The notes below the pieces were generated by a model, which saw only the letters and a list, made by a program, of their open reading frames with translations, had not been told where the DNA came from and searched no databases. Source: CAZMNY01 sp964567745 (lineage in GTDB: Bacteria; Planctomycetota; Planctomycetia; Pirellulales; Pirellulaceae). Taken from it: a DNA stretch of 64,000 nucleotides. How positions within the stretch are numbered: position 1 is the stretch's first letter; every line of letters begins with the position of its first letter. This document shows, in pieces, positions 51,938 through 60,227 of the stretch. The DNA lies in NCBI GenBank assembly GCA_964567745.1, contig CAZMNY010000040.1, positions 1 through 64,000 of the forward strand. The letters are read 5' to 3'. The translations under genes and the position numbers were made by a program.

Positions 51938-53995
51938 TTATCGCAGCAGCGACAACACGTTTTGCGGGTTCTGGTTCGCGATACCCAAAACCGAGGTGCC
52001 GGATTGGACCAGGATTTGAGCTCGAGTCAGGGCTGCAGTTTCCTTAGCGAAGTCCGCGTCGCGGATGGCGCTTTCGGCTGCAACCAAGTTGGTGACCGTG
52101 TCGCTAAGCGACGCGATGTTGGTTTCCAATGTCGTTCGCTGGAAGGCGCCAAGTCGACCGCGAAGGCTCGTGACCTTGTTGATGACTTCGTCCACGATTT
52201 TCGAGGCGCCCGTCGTGTCGGTGTCGAGAGCTCGAGCGTTGCCCGTGCCCAGTTCGAACAAGCGACCCGACTTGCCACCCAACTTCGACGTGTTGACGCT
52301 CGACAAGCCCAATCGTGCTTGCTGATTCGTTACAACATCGGGACCGAGTTGGAACAGAGCTCCACCGCCGGTGATGTTGAACTCGAAGTTTGTCGTCGAC
52401 TCGGATTGCAAGTTGAATGCCAGATCGAGCGTGGCCGTGTTTAAGGAAACGGCGTTTCCATCGGCAGTGGCTCCGACTCCGTTGATCACCACGCTGGCGT
52501 CGGTACCGCTGGTGCGAGCAGCGGAGATGTTATCTCCGAACGTGCCACTGGTGCCTTCCGAGATGACGTCGACGTTGACGAATTGCTTGCTTCCGTAGTT
52601 GACTGACTCGAGCGTCAGGACGCCAGCGGATTGCTCAGCTTGAATGCCGGTCGCATCCTTCACCAAGTTGACGGCGTCAACGAGTTGGTTGATCGAGGCG
52701 CCCGATTCGAAGGTGAAGACTTCAACGCCGCTGAGTCCGCCGAGTTCGAACGTCAGATCGTCGTTCAACACGGCGCCACCGGTCAGTTCGGTGTTGCCGA
52801 TCGCATCGGAGTCACCCGTTCCGAAGTTGTAGTCGCCGTCACTGTTGGCGCCCGTTGCCGACGATGCGCTGAACTCGGACAAGCCAGCAATTGCAGTCGC
52901 GATGTTGGCGACCGTCGTGTCGCCGGCGTTGTTCACGAGGATGCTCAGCGTGTTGTTCGCGGAGCTGTACTGAGCGCCTGGGTTACCAGTCGTGACAGCA
53001 GCAGATTCCGTGATGCTGATGGCCAAGTTGTTGAAGTCAGGGCCAAGTGTGGACGCGTTGATCGTGATCGAATCGGCGGTTGTCGTTTCGGTCACAGCCG
53101 CATCCGCGCCGGATCCGTCGACGGCTCCCGCAGTGCCAACGGCGGCGGAGAACTGGTCGAGGGCGCCAATGGCGGCAGCAACGTTTGCGGCCGTCGTCGC
53201 GGCCGTGTCGTTCACGTGCACCTTGACGGTCTTGGCGTCGGTATCGATCTCTGCCGTTTCGGCTCCGACAGCCGTGCTGTCGTCGACGAGCGAGAAGACG
53301 TAACCGGAGAAGTCAGTGCCAGCTTCCGCAGCTCGGACCTCGACGGTACTCGCTGCGAAGGTCAGAGTACCTTCCGCGGTGAGCGTGACAGTCGCGGTCG
53401 CGGCCGAATTCGCGCTGAAGGCGGCGCCTTGCGAAGCGGTCACGGATGCTTGTGTGGCGGCACTCGTGATGTCGACGTCGACGGTAACGGCGCCAGTCGG
53501 ACCCAAGTTGGCTTGCTTGACTTGCATGTCGCTCAACGTGTCAACGGAGTTGGCGTTCGTCACGAAGTCCAAACTTCCGTCGAGCACTCGTCGACCTTGG
53601 AAGGTGGTCGTTTGTGCGATTCGGTTGATCGCTTCAAGCGAAGCGTCAACTTGCAGTTGGTTAGCCGCAATCTCATCGTCGCTCAAGGCGCCGGAGTTAG
53701 CTGCTTCCGTAACCAACCCGCGAATGTCGTTCAGCAAATTGCTGACCTGACCGAGAGCACTATCGGCGGTTGCGATAACCTGATTCGCTCGCTCGGTGTT
53801 GTCGATCGCGGTGTTGATGCTCGTGATGTCGCTTCGCAGCGCTTCACTTGCAATCAATCCGGCAGGATCGTCTTTGCCGGTGTTGATTTTCAAACCCGTG
53901 CTGAGACGATTCAGCGAGATTTGAAGTTGTTCATTAGTGCGCGACAAAGTGGTCTGCGCGATTAGTGACGAAACATTCGTGTTGATGCGGGTCAT
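51938..53995 (-). CDS. fliC: Flagellin with enlarged central domain
   Basis: A 685-residue filament subunit. The N-terminal D0/D1 (1-165: TRINTNVSSLIAQTTLSRTN, LSTGLKINTGKDDPAGLIAS, ANQLQVDASLEAINRIAQTT) and C-terminal D1/D0 (about 560-685: ARLGLSSVNTSKLGG, AIRDADFAKETAALTRAQIL, VQSGTSVLGIANQNPQNVLS, ending LLR) are canonical. The central part has two repeat units (about 209-296 and 308-392) of the type found in FlgL and FliD (DFSGYVFSLVDD with VKVHVNDTAATTAANVAAAI; DFNNLAISITES with LSILVNNAGDTTVANIATAI). It also has a region around 415-545 that resembles other flagellin variable domains. Thr and Ser are very frequent, giving many possible O-glycosylation sites. GAGAGGGG precedes the ATG. 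Confidence 0.96.
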   Translation of the reverse strand: MTRINTNVSSLIAQTTLSRTNEQLQISLNRLSTGLKINTGKDDPAGLIASEALRSDITSINTAIDNTERANQVIATADSALGQVSNLLNDIRGLVTEAANSGALSDDEIAANQLQVDASLEAINRIAQTTTFQGRRVLDGSLDFVTNANSVDTLSDMQVKQANLGPTGAVTVDVDITSAATQASVTASQGAAFSANSAATATVTLTAEGTLTFAASTVEVRAAEAGTDFSGYVFSLVDDSTAVGAETAEIDTDAKTVKVHVNDTAATTAANVAAAIGALDQFSAAVGTAGAVDGSGADAAVTETTTADSITINASTLGPDFNNLAISITESAAVTTGNPGAQYSSANNTLSILVNNAGDTTVANIATAIAGLSEFSASSATGANSDGDYNFGTGDSDAIGNTELTGGAVLNDDLTFELGGLSGVEVFTFESGASINQLVDAVNLVKDATGIQAEQSAGVLTLESVNYGSKQFVNVDVISEGTSGTFGDNISAARTSGTDASVVINGVGATADGNAVSLNTATLDLAFNLQSESTTNFEFNITGGGALFQLGPDVVTNQQARLGLSSVNTSKLGGKSGRLFELGTGNARALDTDTTGASKIVDEVINKVTSLRGRLGAFQRTTLETNIASLSDTVTNLVAAESAIRDADFAKETAALTRAQILVQSGTSVLGIANQNPQNVLSLLR

Positions 53996-54349
53996 GCCAG
54001 AGAACCCCTCTCGCTAATTGAGGACTACGTCGTTGCCTTCCAGATTGCCCCCATCGACATCTGGCGCGGCGCCGGCTGCGATCCGCACGGACCCAGCCCT
54101 TTGACTCATTAAAACCAACGAAACTTCTTCTATTCGTGGCCGTTGTAAAACCTGTCGACTGCGCCTCTAAATCAGGCCGTCCGCCATGTCTTCACAATTC
54201 GCCGTCAAAGGGATATAGCACGTCTTTGAGGGTCGCGCCGGATTAGGCAAACTTTCTTGCCATTCCCTCTGCCCAATACATCACACCTCTTTGCTTGCGA
54301 TGGAGGCCGAAGCCTCGTTCGCTCGCCCACAAGTCTGCGTAACAATACG
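53996..54349. other. Flagellin promoter and leader region
   Basis: About 350 bases between csrA and flagellin, both leftward. The leader has AGAG-GGGTT-CTCT (53999-54011), which places the flagellin Shine-Dalgarno in a hairpin, and GGA triplets further up (54039-54041, 54082-54084) of the kind CsrA binds. No convincing sigma-28 or sigma-54 promoter was found. Confidence 0.45.
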
Positions 54350-54583
54350 TCATGAATTCGTTTTGTTAGCGTTTCCCAGATTGCGAGTGTCATCCGGTTT
54401 CACCCGACTCGCCTTCTGATTCTCACGTTGTATCGCGTCATAAACTTCTTGCCGATGGACTGGGATGTCCTGCGGCGCATCAATTCCCAAGCGAACTTTG
54501 TCACCCCGAATATCGACAATCGTCACCACGACGTCGTCGCCAATCATGATGCTCTCATCGCGATGTCTCGACAGGACCAGCAT
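54350..54583 (-). CDS. csrA: Carbon storage regulator CsrA
   Basis: A 77-residue RNA-binding protein that blocks translation of target mRNAs, in many bacteria flagellin. It has the family sequence MLVLSRHRDESIMIGDDVVV and VRLGIDAPQDIPVHRQEVYD. The conserved Leu4, Arg6 and Arg44-type residues are present. The tail of about 20 residues after the core (VKPDDTRNLGNANKTNS) is longer than in E. coli. AAAGGAGG precedes the ATG by 6 bases, a very strong site. Its neighbours FliW and flagellin form the known three-way partner switch. Confidence 0.97.
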   Translation of the reverse strand: MLVLSRHRDESIMIGDDVVVTIVDIRGDKVRLGIDAPQDIPVHRQEVYDAIQRENQKASRVKPDDTRNLGNANKTNS

Positions 54584-55093
54584 CGTGGCCTCCTTTGCTC
54601 AAGTGCCGGGAACCTTCATTCAAGCACTGGCTTGAACGACTGCGGTTCATCTCTAACAGGCGCCTCTTCGATCAACTCAACTCGGATCGAATTAGCAGCA
54701 ATTGCTAGGACCCGCCAAACTCCCGATTCGCCACCAAGTTGGCGTGAAAGAAGATATCGGCGATGGACGACCTGAGAATCAACTTCGCGGGAATTCGTCC
54801 TGTTATGCGGGCGGCGACAAATGTGCAGAGCCGAAACGCACCAAATACCTATTCGCTACGGGCACATCCAGACGGAAGACACTCGCATAACACCGTCGGC
54901 GGCAACAATCGGCATAGGATCGTTGAGCCGTCGCAACGTTACGATCCGCGCAACTACCCTAGAACGACAAGAGATGGCACCCACGATGTCCACCAGGGCA
55001 CACGGAGCTCGGCCAAAAGTTCACGGCAGACGGATGCTTTCCGCTCGGTGTGCGAAGCTCGCGAGGCTCGACCGTGGGTCCGGTCAGATTCGG
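54584..55093. other. Region between fliW and csrA with an orphan reading frame
   Basis: 510 bases between two leftward genes. The part next to csrA contains a 79-codon open frame without a normal start (54616-54855, entered separately). The remainder shows nothing. Confidence 0.5.
54616..54855 (-). other. Possible small gene or remnant upstream of csrA
   Basis: A minus-strand frame of 79 codons ends in TGA 33 bases before the csrA ATG. Its C-terminal part looks like real protein: YLLSRQLGGESGVWRVLAIA and NSIRVELIEEAPVRDEPQSF. There is a TAG immediately upstream of the frame and no ATG, GTG or TTG near its beginning, so translation would need a start such as CTG or ATT; alternatively it is the remains of a gene or contains an assembly error. 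I recognise no family. Confidence 0.35.
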
Positions 55094-55534
55094 CTAGGCC
55101 GATTTCCGGTAGGTATGTCCAGCCGGGGCCAGCGGAAGCGAAATCGGCTGATCGTCATTCACGACAACTTGCCGGCCCAGATTGAGTTCGAGATTGATGA
55201 GCAAGGGGGCTTTCAGATTGACAGTCAACTGATCCCCATTGCGACTCAACACAGCCAGCACGTGGGCGTCGCTGCGATTCTTCAAATCCAACGGCGCGAT
55301 GTCACGGCGAGAAACGCGGACCTGGTAATTGCCGATGAAGCGTCTCGGGCTGACGACGGGAATCGCGAGTTCCGCGTCAGAAATGCTCTGCAACCAACCC
55401 AAGGATGGGGTCTGGCCGTCCGCCAGCAACACCCAATGCCGCGACTCGACATATCCGATCAACCCCTGTGGGAAGAGAAGGATATCGTCCGCGTCGATTT
55501 GAACGGCGTCAAAATGGGTAGTTTCGATTTGCAT
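55094..55534 (-). CDS. fliW: Flagellar assembly factor FliW
   Basis: A 146-residue CsrA antagonist. Free FliW binds CsrA and releases flagellin mRNA; flagellin captures FliW when it accumulates. Conserved features: ILLFPQGLIGYVESRHWVLL, GWLQSISDAELAIPVVSP, VLAVLSRNGDQLTVNLKAPL and LLINLELNLGRQVVV. AGAGGCG precedes ATG 55534. It lies upstream of csrA on the same strand, 510 bases away, which is wider than the usual tight fliW-csrA pair. Confidence 0.95.
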   Translation of the reverse strand: MQIETTHFDAVQIDADDILLFPQGLIGYVESRHWVLLADGQTPSLGWLQSISDAELAIPVVSPRRFIGNYQVRVSRRDIAPLDLKNRSDAHVLAVLSRNGDQLTVNLKAPLLINLELNLGRQVVVNDDQPISLPLAPAGHTYRKSA

Positions 55535-55800
55535 CGCTTATCGCCTCTTTTTGTTGCCACAACCATTTTCACGTTAGCGCAAATGGTGGCCTAAATATAC
55601 GGCCATCGCATTCATCGGCTATGATTGACCGTCTTGGCCAACAAAATCGGCATATTGTAAATGTTCGCCACGATTATCAGGTCCAGGATGATTCTCAATT
55701 CCCGATTGGCCATTTTGATTCCACAATTACAATCGATAGATCGCACGGTTGGCTCGACGAAACCCTATGTGACGGCCCCAGTTGAGAGGATCTATCGGCG

Positions 55801-56673
55801 ATGACGATTTATCGGGGCATCCTACTTGCTGGAGGCGCTGGCACTCGACTTCATCCGACGACCAGGGCCGTTTCGAAACAGCTCCTTCCTGTCTACGACA
55901 AACCGCTGATCTACTACCCGCTCTCTGTCTTGATGCTGGCGGGCATTCGTGAAGTCCTATTGATATCCGCGCCCGACCAGGAGGCCAGCTTTCGCAAACT
56001 GTTGGGTTCGGGCGAGCAATGGGGAATTTCGATCCAATACACTCGGCAACCCTCACCGGACGGAATCGCTCAGGCAATTCGGATCGGCGCCAAATTCATC
56101 GGCGACGCGAACACGGCGCTCGCGTTGGGCGACAATATTCTGTACGGTCAAGGGCTTCATGCCGCATTGTGCGAAGCAACTTCAAAAGACGATGGCGCCA
56201 CCGTATTCGCCTATCCGGTACGCGACCCGCGGCCTTACGGCGTTGTTGAATTCGGCAAAGATGACAACGTCGTCGGCCTTTGCGAAAAACCAGAGGCAAC
56301 GTCCTCTCGGTACGCGATACCCGGTTTTTACTTCTATGACGAACACGTCGTCGACATCGTCAACAACCTAAGCCCTTCGCCGCGAGGCGAGCTCGAGATT
56401 ACGGATGTCAATCTCGAATACCTCCGCCGCGGCAAACTTCGAGTGGCTCGGCTAGGTCGAGGTTGCGCCTGGATGGATGCTGGCGGACCGGAAGCGATGC
56501 TGCAAGCCGCCAACTTCGTTCAGGCCATAGAGCAAAGGCAAGGTCTCAAGATCGCCTGCCTGGAAGAGGTGGCCTATCGAAAAGGGTTTATCGATCGCGT
56601 CCAGCTCGAACAACTGGCCTCGGTCCACGGCGGCGAATATGGCCGATATTTGCGCAACATCGAAGTTCGATAG
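55801..56673 (+). CDS. rmlA: Glucose-1-phosphate thymidylyltransferase
   Basis: Makes dTDP-glucose, first step to dTDP-rhamnose and related sugars. The 290-residue product has the nucleotide-binding GILLAGGAGTRLHPTTRAVS, KQLLPVYDKPLIYYPLSVLM, ALGDNILYGQGL, DPRPYGVVEF and ITDVNLEYL. It is full length. The other rml genes are not adjacent. Its position after the flagellar region could link it to filament glycosylation or O-antigen; the sequence cannot decide. The bases around its stop codon are part of a 31-bp direct duplication (56666-56710). Confidence 0.96.
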   Translation: MTIYRGILLAGGAGTRLHPTTRAVSKQLLPVYDKPLIYYPLSVLMLAGIREVLLISAPDQEASFRKLLGSGEQWGISIQYTRQPSPDGIAQAIRIGAKFIGDANTALALGDNILYGQGLHAALCEATSKDDGATVFAYPVRDPRPYGVVEFGKDDNVVGLCEKPEATSSRYAIPGFYFYDEHVVDIVNNLSPSPRGELEITDVNLEYLRRGKLRVARLGRGCAWMDAGGPEAMLQAANFVQAIEQRQGLKIACLEEVAYRKGFIDRVQLEQLASVHGGEYGRYLRNIEVR

Positions 56674-56710
56674 CATGCCATTGGAAAGTATTGCCCTTCG
56701 ATAGCATGCC
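56666..56710 (+). repeat. Direct repeat TTCGATAGCATGCC at the rmlA 3' end
   Basis: The 14-mer occurs at 56666-56679 and at 56697-56710, 31 bases apart. The first copy spans the rmlA stop codon. It looks like a small local duplication. Confidence 0.85.
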
Positions 56711-56712
56711 GT

Positions 56713-56970
56713 TCAATCGCCTTTGGCGGGCGTCTCTTCACGATTCTCGTTTTCGAGCATCCGCGTCATCAGGCGCCCCCACGTAAAGTAGTGCAGCCCA
56801 ATGATCACCGGAAACACAAGCCCGCCGACCATGAAAGCGAGTCCAATCCGTCCAATGGGCGCCAATGCCAGGAAACTAATAAATCCGGTCGCGACGATCA
56901 CGATGAAACAAATCGAAACCCAGCTTCCCTTTCGACGATCTGGCCGCTGGGGGCGTTGTAGTTCTGACAT
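56713..56970 (-). CDS. Small two-helix membrane protein
   Basis: An 85-residue protein with two hydrophobic helices (about 18-38, VSICFIVIVATGFISFLALA, and 43-63, IGLAFMVGGLVFPVIIGLHY), flanked by basic N-terminal (RPQRPDRRKGS) and acidic C-terminal (ENENREETPAKGD) residues. The charge pattern favours both ends in the cytoplasm. I recognise no family. The hydrophobicity and clean reading frame support a real gene. It is leftward and convergent with rmlA. Confidence 0.72.
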   Translation of the reverse strand: MSELQRPQRPDRRKGSWVSICFIVIVATGFISFLALAPIGRIGLAFMVGGLVFPVIIGLHYFTWGRLMTRMLENENREETPAKGD

Positions 56971-57211
56971 GCGTACTCATCAATCGGGGCGGAAGCGTTA
57001 ATCGAGTTCGAGCAAGGTGAGCCCGACTTGAATCAACAGGCCAAGCCCACAATGAAACTATGGCGAACCGGGCGTGAAGCCGCAACCCAATTCTTCGGGT
57101 CCGGGCATTCTCGATCGGTCACCGGACGCCAGGCTCGGGGAGCAAGCATCCAGTCGTGATGGAAAACGGCGACGACTTGACTCTGAACTCCGCCTAACAG
57201 ACATTGATTCG

Positions 57212-58405
57212 ATGGACTGGCGCAAGCATCTCGACGACGCGATTGAAAAGCGATTCCCCCAAATGGTGGAATTGCGGCGCCATCTCCATCGCAATCCTGA
57301 ACCGTCGGGACATGAAGAGGCGACGAGCCTTCATTTCTATCAGTTGCTTTCCGAAGAGCCCTGTTCGGTTCGAATGGGCCCGGAAGGTCGCGGCGTTTTG
57401 GCGGATTTTGCAATGATGGGCGGTGACGCGAGGAGAATTGCTCTTCGCGGCGACATCGACGCACTTCCGATTCATGATGAAAAGACGGTCGATTACCGTA
57501 GTCGATGCGATGGCGTGATGCACGCCTGCGGCCACGACGCCCACTCGTCGCTCGTTTTTGGCGCCGTGACCGCATTGGCCGACGTCGCCAACGAGCAGGC
57601 TTTGCCCTGGCCAACCAATATCAGGGCGATCTTGCAACCGGCGGAAGAGACATGCGAGGGCGCTACGGCCATGATCGGCGCCGGCGCGCTCGAAGAAGTC
57701 ACAGCGATTCTTGCGACTCACATGGACCCGACGCGGCATGTGCGGCAAGTCGGTCTTAGGGCCGGAGTGTTGACGGCGAGCTGCGACGAGATTCGGTTTC
57801 AAATCGACGGTCGCGGAGGGCACGCGGCCCGACCTCACGAGACTCACGACCCGATCGCGGCGGCTGCGCAACTCGTCAACGCGCTCTATCTCTTTATCCC
57901 TCGGGTCACGGATAGCCAGGACGCCGTGGTGGTCACAATCGGGCAAATTCAAGCGGGCGAGAACGCCAACGTCATTCCCGAAACCGTCTTGCTGCGAGGG
58001 ACGATTCGAACGCTCTCGCATCAAGCCCGCGAGGAGACGTTGGATCACATCCGGCGATTGGTTAAGGGAGTCGCCGCAACTTCCGAGACACGGATATTGT
58101 TTAGCGTTGGCCAAAGCGCACCGTCGGTGAGAAACGATCCCGAGCTGATCGCCCTGCTCCGCCGCTGCAGCCGAGAAGTGATCGGCGAGTCCGGGGTGGA
58201 GGAGATTCAGCGACCAAGCATGGGTAGCGAAGATTTTGCCTACTACCTAAACCATCTTCCGGGCGCCATGATGCGCGTCGGCTGCGCATCGGCCGCCGTG
58301 GGTGACGCCCCGCTGCACAATTCAATGTTTGACATCGACGAAGACGCGCTTCGCGTCGGGGCGAGCGTACTTGCTCGAGCCGCGGTTCTGTGGTCGGAAC
58401 CGTAA
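57212..58405 (+). CDS. M20 family amidohydrolase
   Basis: A 397-residue zinc hydrolase of the hippurate hydrolase/N-acyl-amino-acid amidohydrolase group. Features: ELRRHLHRNPEPSGHEEATS, ALRGDIDALPI, MHACGHDAHSSLVFGAV (metal ligands Cys and His), LQPAEETCEGATAMIGAGAL, dimerisation-domain start GRGGHAARPHETHDPI and the C-terminal SMGSEDFAYYL. It removes an acyl group from an N-acylated amino acid or aminoglycan; substrate unknown. ATG 57212 is chosen because the family N-terminus starts here. It lies 34 bases before the GCS2-type gene, so the two probably share a transcript. Confidence 0.93.
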   Translation: MDWRKHLDDAIEKRFPQMVELRRHLHRNPEPSGHEEATSLHFYQLLSEEPCSVRMGPEGRGVLADFAMMGGDARRIALRGDIDALPIHDEKTVDYRSRCDGVMHACGHDAHSSLVFGAVTALADVANEQALPWPTNIRAILQPAEETCEGATAMIGAGALEEVTAILATHMDPTRHVRQVGLRAGVLTASCDEIRFQIDGRGGHAARPHETHDPIAAAAQLVNALYLFIPRVTDSQDAVVVTIGQIQAGENANVIPETVLLRGTIRTLSHQAREETLDHIRRLVKGVAATSETRILFSVGQSAPSVRNDPELIALLRRCSREVIGESGVEEIQRPSMGSEDFAYYLNHLPGAMMRVGCASAAVGDAPLHNSMFDIDEDALRVGASVLARAAVLWSEP

Positions 58406-58439
58406 ACCGAAGTTTCTCAATTAGCCTAACGAGGGTCCT

Positions 58440-59558
58440 ATGAGCAAGCTCGTCTTTAATGGGAATGAAGGACCATCGCTCGGCGTAGAACTCGAATTGG
58501 GACTCGTCGATGGCGAGACAATGGGTCTTGCCAACGCCGCGACTGAAGTCCTCAGCTGCCTGCCGGAATCCGTTCGCCCCTTCGCGAAGCCGGAACTCAT
58601 GCAGAGCTGTGTCGAGATAATCACCGATGTCTGCAATTGCGTTGGTGAGGCCGAAACGGACCTTCACGGAAAACTGATCGCGCTTGAGCAAGTAACGGAT
58701 TCGCTTGGACTTCGATTATGGTGGGGCGCCACACATCCGGATTCGGACTGGCGCCACCAGACGGTCACGACGGACGAACGATATCTTGGCTTGGTCGATC
58801 TCCTTCAAGAGATGGCCCGACGCCTGATTACTTTTGGCCTTCACGTCCACGTCGGTGTCGATTCGGGCGACAAGGCGGTTATGATTTGCGACCGCATGAT
58901 GCAGCACCTTCCAACGCTGCTCGCCTTGACCGCCAGCAGCCCCTATTGGGAGCGCCGCGACACAGGCCTCCATTCACATCGCTCGAAGATCATGGAAGGA
59001 TTGCCAACCGCCGGATTGCCGACGCTGATGAGGAATTGGAGCGAATACGTCTGGCTCGTCAACCACATGGTGGAAACCGGGTTCATCAACTCAATCCGTG
59101 AAATCTGGTGGGACATCCGGCCGCACCACAATTTTGGCACCGTGGAAGTGCGAGTTTGCGACATGCCCGGCAATCTCGATCACGTCCTGGGCATTACCGC
59201 CTTGGTCCAGTCGCTCGTCAAGGCGCTTTCCGATGACATCGACGAAGGCGCCTACCAACATGATTGTCATCCCATGATGGTTCGACAAAACAAGTGGCGC
59301 GCGTGCCGGTTTGGAACATCCGCCCAGTTGGTTAACACCGCGACGTACGAAGTGCAATCCGTGAGCGAAGTGGTCAAGTGGCTCATCCAACGGCTATCGC
59401 CAGTCGCCGAATCACTCGGCTGCCGAGAACGTCTGCAAAGCGTGCAAGCGATTGCCGACGGTCCAGGCTGGTCCGAACGACAACGGCAGATTCTCGAGAA
59501 GACGGGGCAACGCAGCGAAATCGTTCGGCAACTCAGCGAAGAGTCACGACTCTCGTAG
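58440..59558 (+). CDS. GCS2/YbdK family carboxylate-amine ligase
   Basis: A 372-residue ATP-dependent ligase of the glutamate-cysteine ligase type 2 family, which forms gamma-glutamyl or similar amide bonds. Family features: PSLGVELELGLVDGETM, LMQSCVEIITDVC, LWWGATHPDSDW, ITFGLHVHVGVDSGDKAVMI, TGLHSHRSKIMEGLPTAGLP, WWDIRPHHNFGTVEVRVCDM. Many planctomycete copies are of unknown substrate and may not make glutathione. GAGGG precedes the ATG. It stands with the M20 hydrolase, so the pair could make and break an N-acyl or gamma-glutamyl compound; this is inference. Confidence 0.93.
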   Translation: MSKLVFNGNEGPSLGVELELGLVDGETMGLANAATEVLSCLPESVRPFAKPELMQSCVEIITDVCNCVGEAETDLHGKLIALEQVTDSLGLRLWWGATHPDSDWRHQTVTTDERYLGLVDLLQEMARRLITFGLHVHVGVDSGDKAVMICDRMMQHLPTLLALTASSPYWERRDTGLHSHRSKIMEGLPTAGLPTLMRNWSEYVWLVNHMVETGFINSIREIWWDIRPHHNFGTVEVRVCDMPGNLDHVLGITALVQSLVKALSDDIDEGAYQHDCHPMMVRQNKWRACRFGTSAQLVNTATYEVQSVSEVVKWLIQRLSPVAESLGCRERLQSVQAIADGPGWSERQRQILEKTGQRSEIVRQLSEESRLS

Positions 59559-59590
59559 TGCGGCTTGTTGTATTCTACGGCCCGATCCGT

Positions 59591-60187
59591 TTATGAGACG
59601 CCTTTCGGATCAAAATAGCCGGGCTCATCGCCTTCAATCCACTTAATGTTGCAGCCGATGCTCGGCGTTTGCTGAGCCTCATCCATCGATTCACCGGCCA
59701 CGGCCGCATCGATTGCCGCTCGCAAGTCGTTTCCCGTCACTTCGAGTTCGTTGCTTGGACGACTGTCATCCAATTGCCCGCGATATACGAGCTTATGGTC
59801 GCGATCGAAGACGAAGAAGTCGGGCGTACAGGCAGCCCGATACGCCTTGGCCACGGCTTGGTCTTCGTCGAACAAGTACGGAAACATATAGCCTCGACTC
59901 TCCGCCTCGTGAACCATCTGCTCCGGCGAGTCTTCTGGGTACTTGGAGGTGTCGTTGGAATTAATCGCAACAATCCCAACGCCCTGCGGAACATAGTCCC
60001 TTCCGATCGTCGCCAATTGATAGGCGATGTGTTTGACAAATGGGCAATGGTTGCAGATGAACATCACTACTAGCGCGCTCGCTTCGTCGAAGTCGTTGCG
60101 TGACACCGTTGTGCCGTCAACATTGACAAGTGAAAAATCGGGGGCCTGCGTTCCGAGCGGCATCATCGTACTGGCGGTCTTCACCAT
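59591..60187 (-). CDS. Thioredoxin-like protein (AhpC/TSA superfamily)
   Basis: A 198-residue thioredoxin-fold protein without signal peptide. It starts with PLGTQAPDFSLVNVDGTTVS and has the active-site region VMFICNHCPFVKHIAYQLAT, a CxxC variant (CNHC), followed by GVGIVAINSNDTSKYPEDSP and the cis-Pro segment AACTPDFFVFDRDHKLVYRG. This is a widespread family with CNHCPFVK, of poorly defined role in redox control. GAGGAG lies before ATG 60187. Convergent with the GCS2-type ligase gene. Confidence 0.93.
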   Translation of the reverse strand: MVKTASTMMPLGTQAPDFSLVNVDGTTVSRNDFDEASALVVMFICNHCPFVKHIAYQLATIGRDYVPQGVGIVAINSNDTSKYPEDSPEQMVHEAESRGYMFPYLFDEDQAVAKAYRAACTPDFFVFDRDHKLVYRGQLDDSRPSNELEVTGNDLRAAIDAAVAGESMDEAQQTPSIGCNIKWIEGDEPGYFDPKGVS

Positions 60188-60227
60188 GGCGTTCTCCTCG
60201 GTTGGATTTCTGATTCGAGTTGTAATG

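Noticed and set aside
52631..53965. 444-codon plus-strand open frame opposite flagellin
   Set aside because: Composition (Arg/Val/Glu/Gly-rich) mirrors the antisense of the flagellin repeats; no domain recognised.
54244..54260. TGGCAAGAAAGTTTGCC upstream of flagellin on the minus strand, like a sigma-54 promoter
   Set aside because: The GG and GC are 11 bases apart instead of 10; RpoN promoters do not tolerate this, and the site is about 250 bases from the flagellin start.
55570..55590. GGCCACCATTTGC upstream of fliW, like a sigma-54 promoter
   Set aside because: Spacing between GG and GC is 9 instead of 10.
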